Below, one piece after another: positions 58,768 through 64,000 of a stretch of DNA of 64,000 nucleotides; the stretch's first letter is position 1; the number at the start of each line of letters is the position of its first letter. Origin of the DNA: a virus; the IMG/VR virus record IMGVR_UViG_3300025870_000004, positions 28,687 to 92,686 of that record; one strand, given 5' to 3'. Under the pieces are notes generated by a model, which saw only the letters and a list, made by a program, of their open reading frames with translations, was not told the DNA's origin and did no database searches. Both the position numbers and the translations under genes were made by a program.

Positions 58768-59350
58768 GAATCATCTCCATTTTATTTCGTGCTGCTTTCC
58801 ACTGAGCAAAGGTCAATGGTTGACGAGCCTTACCATACTTGAGTTTGCGTTTCGTAAACTCTTCCTTGAGTATCTTCTTGGCATCTGAACCGATGAACGC
58901 ACCGACCAGTTCTAACAACGCACGGCGGAAAGAACGACCATGATGCATGTGACCCAGACAATGTGTCAACTCATGCAACAGAGTATATTCGTCCAACCCT
59001 GCTTTACTATCTAGTGTCACTGACCAACCGTCAGTCCAACCAGCAGTTCCCCGACCCGTGTTGCGTTCTTTGAGAACAACTGCGGGTTGTTTCATCAGGT
59101 CACGGTCTGTGCGACTTTCTAGTTTCCAAACCTTCTGCCACTTCTTGGTCGCATAGATTTGCTTTGCACGTTTCTGTGCTTCTTTCAGATTTTCAAACTC
59201 TTTGACTTTGACACGTTTCTGAAAGGCAAACTCTGCTTGATAGGTCTTAGACTTCTCTGAGTCTACTCGACCAGCAGCACCACGGTTTTGTTTGTGACTA
59301 TGCTTTCGCTTATATTCAGCATACAGTAATTTCAACGCATCTAGTTCCAT
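58760..59350 (-). CDS. Metallopeptidase-like protein, SprT-type HExxH
   Basis: 196 residues. LLHELTHCLGHMHHGRSF at about 128-145 is HExxHxxxxxHG, like SprT/zincin peptidases; the N-terminal half is basic and helical. DNA-linked SprT-like enzymes remove protein-DNA crosslinks, but no such role can be shown here. Ends overlap the membrane protein start. Confidence 0.65.
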   Translation of the reverse strand: MELDALKLLYAEYKRKHSHKQNRGAAGRVDSEKSKTYQAEFAFQKRVKVKEFENLKEAQKRAKQIYATKKWQKVWKLESRTDRDLMKQPAVVLKERNTGRGTAGWTDGWSVTLDSKAGLDEYTLLHELTHCLGHMHHGRSFRRALLELVGAFIGSDAKKILKEEFTKRKLKYGKARQPLTFAQWKAARNKMEMIRG

Positions 59351-59787
59351 TGTGCAATCATCTCCTTTGCTTGCTTTGCTACTTGCGCTTCACGACCATA
59401 TGCATCGATTTCCCAAGGCTGGTCATCATACTTGACGTTGGTATAATACTCACCGTCCCACTGCTGGGCTTTGACAAGACACTCATCTACAATTTGCAGA
59501 CCATGGTCGATGAGACGACCAGTTGCCATTTGTTGAGCGTGAATCATCTCGTGAGCGATGTTGACTTTGATGGTCTCGATATCAAGAGCCTCACCTTGAA
59601 CGTGAGTAGCAATCTCGATATCGATATCATCAGCATCACCGTAGCAGTAACCACCAGCGTCACCATCACACTTCTTCATCAAGTCAATGCGAAGGTCACC
59701 CTCATGACTGTCAAGATTGAGAATCACAGCAACTGCGTTGATGTAATCCTCAACCTCATAACCATTGTCTTCCAAATAAATATTCAT
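59341..59787 (-). CDS. Metallopeptidase-like protein, HExxH
   Basis: 148 residues from ATG 59787 (AGAGG upstream). VNIAHEMIHAQQMATG is HExxH and WEIDAYGRE a possible third-ligand Glu. Asp-rich segment GDAGGYCYGDADDIDIEI before it. Overlaps the other HExxH gene by ten bases, forming a pair. Confidence 0.6.
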   Translation of the reverse strand: MNIYLEDNGYEVEDYINAVAVILNLDSHEGDLRIDLMKKCDGDAGGYCYGDADDIDIEIATHVQGEALDIETIKVNIAHEMIHAQQMATGRLIDHGLQIVDECLVKAQQWDGEYYTNVKYDDQPWEIDAYGREAQVAKQAKEMIAQWN

Positions 59788-59814
59788 AACAACCTCTCTT
59801 CTCACTATACCTTT

Positions 59815-59843
59815 ATAGTATCAGCTTGGGCAGAAATTGTCAA
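59815..59843 (-). promoter_or_regulatory. Sigma70-like early promoter
   Basis: Minus strand TTGACA, 17 bases, TACTAT, then GTATAGT and a GAGAGG leader. Confidence 0.75.
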
Positions 59844-59872
59844 GAACTTTCTTTCATAACAATATCAATGGC

Positions 59873-60442
59873 TTAGACAGGAACTCCAGTCACTTCAAGA
59901 CTTTCCAGAACTTCAAGGACATTTTGAGGTGATGATTCGCCATACGGGTCATCATCCGCATTGTCACGGAAACCCTCTTCGGGTAAGAATGCCTCGATGA
60001 CACCATTCTTGACAATCATCGCATAACGCCATGAACGCATACCAAAACCAAGATTGTCTTTGTCAACGAGCATACCCATCTTGCGAGTGAACTCACCCGA
60101 ACCATCTGGAACGACTTTCACGTTATCCAGTGCTTGGTCTTGAGCCCACTTGTTCATCACAAACGAATCATTGACAGAGATACAGTATACGTCATCGATA
60201 CCATATTCAGCAAACTCACCTTCGTCCATCAGTTTCTCAAAGTCTGGTAACTGATATGTCGAACACGTTGGAGTGAATGCGCCTGGTAGTGAGAACACTA
60301 CGACACGCTTCTTGATATCCGCACTACCAAACAGAAACTCACTGTTCACTGTCTGCCAACGGAATGGGTTGTCCCCACCGATTGACTCGTCCCGCACACG
60401 AGTCTGAAAGTTTACTACGGGAAGTTTTACACCTTTATTCAT
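59873..60442 (-). CDS. Peroxiredoxin (Prx5/AhpC-TSA type)
   Basis: 189 residues from ATG 60442 (family start; an in-frame ATG 57 bases upstream is possible). VVVFSLPGAFTPTCSTYQLP contains the peroxidatic Cys in TPTC, with a conserved Arg in GMRSWRYAMIV. Reduces peroxides; may protect the infected cell or pair with glutaredoxin-type donors such as the one in NrdA. Confidence 0.85.
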   Translation of the reverse strand: MNKGVKLPVVNFQTRVRDESIGGDNPFRWQTVNSEFLFGSADIKKRVVVFSLPGAFTPTCSTYQLPDFEKLMDEGEFAEYGIDDVYCISVNDSFVMNKWAQDQALDNVKVVPDGSGEFTRKMGMLVDKDNLGFGMRSWRYAMIVKNGVIEAFLPEEGFRDNADDDPYGESSPQNVLEVLESLEVTGVPV

Positions 60443-60513
60443 CATCTTCACTTTCTCTAATTCGATATGGGCGAACATCCTCACCCAAGTTTTCATCATA
60501 ATCTATGTCATAG

Positions 60514-60538
60514 TAGGCAGGATAAAATACCCTGCCTA
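60514..60538 (-). other. Hairpin after the DUF932 gene, terminator-like without T tail
   Basis: TAGGCAGG and CCTGCCTA pair perfectly around a nine-base AT-rich loop just after the stop at 60544. No T run follows, so it may be a weak terminator or RNA stabiliser. Confidence 0.5.
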
Positions 60539-60543
60539 TCCAG

Positions 60544-61494
60544 TTAAGAAGCGAGTGCATACTCTACTGCTTTCTCGACTGCTTTGACTTTGCGTGATTG
60601 GTTTGCACCAAACCATGCAGAAGTCAAACGTGTGTCTGCCTCACGACCCATCTTGTGGTCAGTCAGGTAGGTCACGCTATTTAGTGCTTGCCACCATGTG
60701 CCTTCACCAAACTCTGCGCCAGGCTGAGTTTCCAGAACCTCATATGCTTTTTTCGCATTGGTGGTCAGGTCTTCGACAGACTGGACATTAACTTCACTCT
60801 TACCTTGATAGGTGCGAGGGAATACTTCGTTGTAATACTCAACCAGTGAACCAACCGTGAAACGTTTGGACGAAAGAAACTCTGCGGTCTCTTTATACTG
60901 TTGGAACTTCTCATGAGCAATACCCAGAGTTTCTTTCACGGAGTCAGGATTGAATGCAGTGCGGTGATTCAGAGATACCGAATTTGCAACCTTCTGACCA
61001 AGCGACAGTGACAGTGTGTTGTTGCACACTACACGAATCGGAGTGAACCGAACATCGATGGACTTACCATACTGATGCGGGTTAGAGAACAGAAGGTATG
61101 AGTCAACTTGGTCACCACCAAGAATGTCAAAGGTGTCTTTTACTTTCGCGAGACCCCATACCATGTTACCATCTTTGAGTGAACCAGCGGTGTGCATTTC
61201 CATATCACCCGCAAGAACATACTCAGAGAAGAACTCAAACGCTTCGCTGTTCTGAACTGGATTCCATCCTTTACCGATGACATCCAGAACTTTGTTGTCA
61301 GAGGAACGAACAAGTGCTTGTTTGCCTTCCACTGTTGCACCAGACGATGTTACGAGGTCTTCCTTCTCAACTGTCCAGTCCAGACCAGCCTTCTCCATCA
61401 TCTGACGGGGAGTCAGGTCATTTGATACAGGAACACCGAGACCGTGCCACGGAACTTCTCCTGCGTATGCCATTGTTTCTACTGCATGTGCCAT
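60544..61494 (-). CDS. DUF932 family phage/plasmid-like protein
   Basis: 316 residues from ATG 61494, with AAGGAG upstream. MAYAGEVPWHGLGVPV at the start, TPIRVVCNNTLSLSL in the middle and ENVQSVEDL-like and ADTRLTSAWFG at the end are typical of DUF932/TIGR03299. Found in many phages and plasmids, function unknown. Own strong promoter suggests early expression. Confidence 0.8.
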   Translation of the reverse strand: MAHAVETMAYAGEVPWHGLGVPVSNDLTPRQMMEKAGLDWTVEKEDLVTSSGATVEGKQALVRSSDNKVLDVIGKGWNPVQNSEAFEFFSEYVLAGDMEMHTAGSLKDGNMVWGLAKVKDTFDILGGDQVDSYLLFSNPHQYGKSIDVRFTPIRVVCNNTLSLSLGQKVANSVSLNHRTAFNPDSVKETLGIAHEKFQQYKETAEFLSSKRFTVGSLVEYYNEVFPRTYQGKSEVNVQSVEDLTTNAKKAYEVLETQPGAEFGEGTWWQALNSVTYLTDHKMGREADTRLTSAWFGANQSRKVKAVEKAVEYALAS

Positions 61495-61528
61495 AATCAA
61501 TCTCCTTCTATTTCTCGATTATGTTCTT

Positions 61529-61557
61529 ATAATAACACAAACTTATAATAAAGTCAA
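61529..61557 (-). promoter_or_regulatory. Sigma70-like early promoter overlapping a stop codon
   Basis: Minus strand TTGACT, 17 bases, TATTAT. The TGA is the stop of the oxygenase gene at 61554. Confidence 0.75.
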
Positions 61558-61997
61558 GCGTTTTTTGCAAAAAAAGTTAAAACAATTCTATCTTTTCCAC
61601 CAAAGCAAGGATTGTGTAGTGTTTTAGCATCGAAACATATGATACGATTTGTTTGAAATTCTGTGTATTGGTCATCAACGATAGTTCCCATACCCTCATC
61701 TCCAATCAGATATAGGACACCAGAACTCTCGGAATCCCAATCGATATGTTGTTCCAACCCTTTGAGCTCTGGGATAGGAAAGTTTTCTTTAGGATGTTTG
61801 AAAAGAGACATTCTTATAATTCTGACATCAAACTCTGTCTCTATCTTTTCTTTGATGTCATCATACACATGAATCAAATTTTTACTTCGATAACAATTGG
61901 AAGCAAATCTACATTCGTCAATCAACCAATCATCAGAATCATCAATAATTTCTTGTAGAGTTTTCTCGTCTAAAAAGTTATCTCGAACTCTGACCAT
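61554..61997 (-). CDS. 2-oxoglutarate/Fe(II) oxygenase-like protein
   Basis: 147 residues. QHIDWDSESSGVLYLIGDEG carries the HxD metal pair and FDAKTLHNPCFGGKDRIVLTFF the distal His and the Arg that binds 2-oxoglutarate. Close to the PKHD/hydroxylase group of marine phages. Could hydroxylate a protein or lipid. Overlaps the desaturase by 20 bases. Confidence 0.7.
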   Translation of the reverse strand: MVRVRDNFLDEKTLQEIIDDSDDWLIDECRFASNCYRSKNLIHVYDDIKEKIETEFDVRIIRMSLFKHPKENFPIPELKGLEQHIDWDSESSGVLYLIGDEGMGTIVDDQYTEFQTNRIICFDAKTLHNPCFGGKDRIVLTFFAKNA

Positions 61998-62745
61998 CGA
62001 AAACTCGTCTTAACATGATATTTAACTCATCATCTCTACTTGGATTATCGTGGTGGTCAGAGTGATTTTGTTCGCCATAGAATAACCACCAGCCCAGAAA
62101 CTTATTATAACCTTTGTGCCTTTTACTATTATTCTCGCCACCCAAGAATCCACCGTGGTTTATAATAGTCCACACCAGACCCATGTGACCATAGATGACT
62201 GGAATGACATAGAAGTATATCACATAACTTGGATTGATTGCAAACAAAATCGTAGCATATAACAGGTTTATCAACAGATAGTATTTCTCGAAGAACAACA
62301 AGACAGGGTCTTTGGATACATGACTCATTGACACAAGAAGTTTCTTACGGTCACGAAACGATAGGCCTTGGACAATCTTGGTGACTGATTTATGAAAATA
62401 CATGAAAGATGATTTGAACAACCCCAGTTGAACAGGACTGTGTGGGTCTTGTTCCGTATCGGAGAACCAGTGATGTAGTGTATGAATACTCACCCATGCG
62501 ATTGGGGGAGCGGTGAATGAGATTGACCCGATGATACTATACAGTGTCTTGAAGATATTACCTGTCTTCACCACGCGATGTGACAGAATTCTATGGTATC
62601 CTGCCATCGCAATGATGTAGAATAGGTAACCTGTGACGAGTGATGCAATTAGTAATGTTGGGTCAATACCATAGTTCCAGAAGTATACCCCCGCGATGAG
62701 AGGCATTATAATCTGAAACAAACCTGTAATCTTTTGCTTATCCAT
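61978..62745 (-). CDS. Fatty acid desaturase (membrane acyl desaturase)
   Basis: 255 residues from ATG 62745. Three His boxes in order: HRILSH, HTLHHWF and QNHSDHH, with four hydrophobic stretches (GVYFWNYGIDPTLLIASLV, TLYSIIGSISFTAPPIAWV, LLINLLYATILFAINP, YFYVIPVIYGHMGLVW). This is the delta-9-type diiron membrane desaturase. It could change membrane fluidity during infection. Stop/start overlaps tie it to both neighbours. Confidence 0.85.
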   Translation of the reverse strand: MDKQKITGLFQIIMPLIAGVYFWNYGIDPTLLIASLVTGYLFYIIAMAGYHRILSHRVVKTGNIFKTLYSIIGSISFTAPPIAWVSIHTLHHWFSDTEQDPHSPVQLGLFKSSFMYFHKSVTKIVQGLSFRDRKKLLVSMSHVSKDPVLLFFEKYYLLINLLYATILFAINPSYVIYFYVIPVIYGHMGLVWTIINHGGFLGGENNSKRHKGYNKFLGWWLFYGEQNHSDHHDNPSRDDELNIMLRRVFDGQSSR

Positions 62746-64000
62746 GCGTGTATATCTCAATTAGTTCGTCTTTACCCTTCACCTTGATATCTCCAATCTT
62801 CTTGGACAACATAGTATCGGGTAACAAATCTTTCGTATAACTCGAATAGATTGTCTTATAATCTATATAGTCACCCCGTGCGGCAGTGGCTTCTAGTCTT
62901 GCTGCAAGATTTACTGCGTCACCGATGACAGAATAATCGAATCTAGATTCAGAACCCATATTACCAACAATACAATCCCCAGTATTAACTCCAGTCCCCA
63001 CGTTGATAGGAGGGAGACCAGCTTCTTCATATTTTTTTCTAAGTTCATTGGTCTTTTCCTCAATCTGAATAGCAGACTTCACTGCCATCTCTGCGTGGTT
63101 GGGACAAGGTAACGGTGCGTTCCAGAATGCCATGATGCAATCACCCATATACTTATCTATAGTTCCACCATTGTCTTGAATGATTTTAGTCATCTGATTC
63201 AGATAATCATTGATAAGATGCACGAGCCCTTCGGGGTCATCGTTGTTTTTGTAGTGTTCGCTGATAGGTGTAAACCCACAGATATCCATAAACAGGAATG
63301 TCATCTCTTTGCGTTCACCACCCAGTTTCATCAGCGATGGGTCTTTGGCTAACATGTCAACCATGTCAGGACTTAGATAAGTTCCGAACTGACCTTTAAT
63401 CATTTGTTTCGCTTTGAACTGCGTATAGAACTGAACAAACGAACCGTGTGCAAAGATTATAACAAATGTTATAACGGGGAAGATTGGGTCGAGTAACATA
63501 TATGTTACATCAAACATATGTGATGCACCATACACGAAACTTGAACTAATCAACACAAATAATCCACCCGAAATCACGATAGAGAGTTTAGATAACATGA
63601 ATAGTATCACTATCGATACCACTATCGTTGTGAAAAGTTCATAAAACTTAAACTCTGGCATTCGTGTGATAGTCACACCATCAATCATCGTCTTCAACAG
63701 GTTTGCCTGAATGTCGTGGGGATACATCGCACCGACAGGGGTTGATACAACAGATGTCCCCTTGAAGGTCGCGCCCAGTATTGCAATACTTCCCGCTGGT
63801 ATCTGGTCTATCTCTGTGAAGGAATATCTCTTGAACTCGTTCCAGAATGCGATACGCACATTACTATTATCGTCTGTCTGAACTACATCGAACTTCGGTA
63901 TGCGAACAAATCGTATTCCATAGTCATCTGTCTTGACTTGATAGGATACATCACCCGCAGCCACACGAAGGATATCCAATGCAAAGGCAGGATACATGCG
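62738..64000 (-). CDS. CHASE2-type membrane class III nucleotide cyclase (partial)
   Basis: The frame continues beyond the right edge; 419 or more residues are visible. An N-terminal extracytoplasmic part (FALDILRVAAGD, PAGSIAILGATFKGT, ANLLKTMIDG) is CHASE2-like, followed by three membrane segments near 120-195, then a cyclase domain: FLFMDICGFT and YMGDCIMAFW (metal Asp pair), VIGDAVNLAARLE (Asn/Arg), and a Lys in GERKEMTF. A Ser sits in the DYSVIGD position where related cyclases have Thr. Likely makes cAMP. Confidence 0.85.
   Translation of the reverse strand, partial: RMYPAFALDILRVAAGDVSYQVKTDDYGIRFVRIPKFDVVQTDDNSNVRIAFWNEFKRYSFTEIDQIPAGSIAILGATFKGTSVVSTPVGAMYPHDIQANLLKTMIDGVTITRMPEFKFYELFTTIVVSIVILFMLSKLSIVISGGLFVLISSSFVYGASHMFDVTYMLLDPIFPVITFVIIFAHGSFVQFYTQFKAKQMIKGQFGTYLSPDMVDMLAKDPSLMKLGGERKEMTFLFMDICGFTPISEHYKNNDDPEGLVHLINDYLNQMTKIIQDNGGTIDKYMGDCIMAFWNAPLPCPNHAEMAVKSAIQIEEKTNELRKKYEEAGLPPINVGTGVNTGDCIVGNMGSESRFDYSVIGDAVNLAARLEATAARGDYIDYKTIYSSYTKDLLPDTMLSKKIGDIKVKGKDELIEIYTHG

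Noticed and set aside
1-64000. CRISPR arrays, insertion sequences, integrase and attachment sites
   Set aside because: No regular repeats, transposase, recombinase or flanking direct repeats were seen while reading both strands.

Overview
The window is a contiguous piece of a marine T4-like myovirus genome. The evidence is a set of recognisable T4 core genes: baseplate gp53, gp27, gp5-type, gp48/54-type and gp26/gp51-type proteins, a tape measure protein, head completion gp4, ssDNA-binding gp32, late co-activator gp33, NrdA/NrdB and PhoH. It also has exact T4-type late promoter boxes (TATAAATA), very tight gene packing (start/stop overlaps such as ATGA) and many auxiliary genes of the kind seen in cyanophage- and pelagiphage-like exo-T-evens. 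No photosynthesis genes are present. An outer-membrane beta-barrel/lipoprotein pair and a peptidoglycan amidase point to a Gram-negative marine bacterium as host; the species cannot be told from the sequence.

Layout. (1) 1-6294, minus: baseplate hub and wedge genes; the gp5 functions are spread over three proteins. (2) 6343-10658, plus: gp4, a gp2-like protein, a tail-tube-fold protein, the gp26/gp51 pair with a likely -1 frameshift, and the tape measure. (3) 10709-15043, minus: gp32, gp33 and a run of small early-type genes behind strong sigma70-like promoters. (4) 15140-17757, plus: a late unit with two tandem paralogues of unknown function and a P-loop kinase. (5) 17754-35163, minus: small genes, one tRNA-Arg, then a large surface-chemistry island with about ten glycosyltransferase-like proteins, sulfotransferase-like proteins, methyltransferases, a HAD-nucleotidyltransferase fusion, a glutamine amidotransferase, a cupin, a diiron protein and a radical SAM enzyme. 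(6) 35160-44255, minus: M15 peptidase, PhoH, small genes, two adenylate-forming-enzyme homologues, GIY-YIG-like protein, zinc ribbon, NrdB and an NrdA with a built-in glutaredoxin. (7) 44361-57831, minus: outer-membrane pair, holin candidate, structural and internal proteins, several carrying capsid-targeting-like N-termini and prohead-protease-type sites. (8) 57785-64000, minus: RecB-like nuclease, two metallopeptidase-like proteins, peroxiredoxin, DUF932 protein, 2OG oxygenase, fatty acid desaturase and a CHASE2-type class III nucleotide cyclase running off the right edge.

Two transcription programmes are visible. One uses TATAAATA late promoters in front of virion and late genes. The other uses at least ten near-identical TTGACA-17-TATAAT-like promoters in front of gp32, nrdA, the tRNA and small early genes. 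In five cases the -35 box of the second type contains the TGA stop codon of the gene upstream. There is no CRISPR array, insertion sequence, integrase or rRNA gene, and no gene-free stretch longer than 300 bases.
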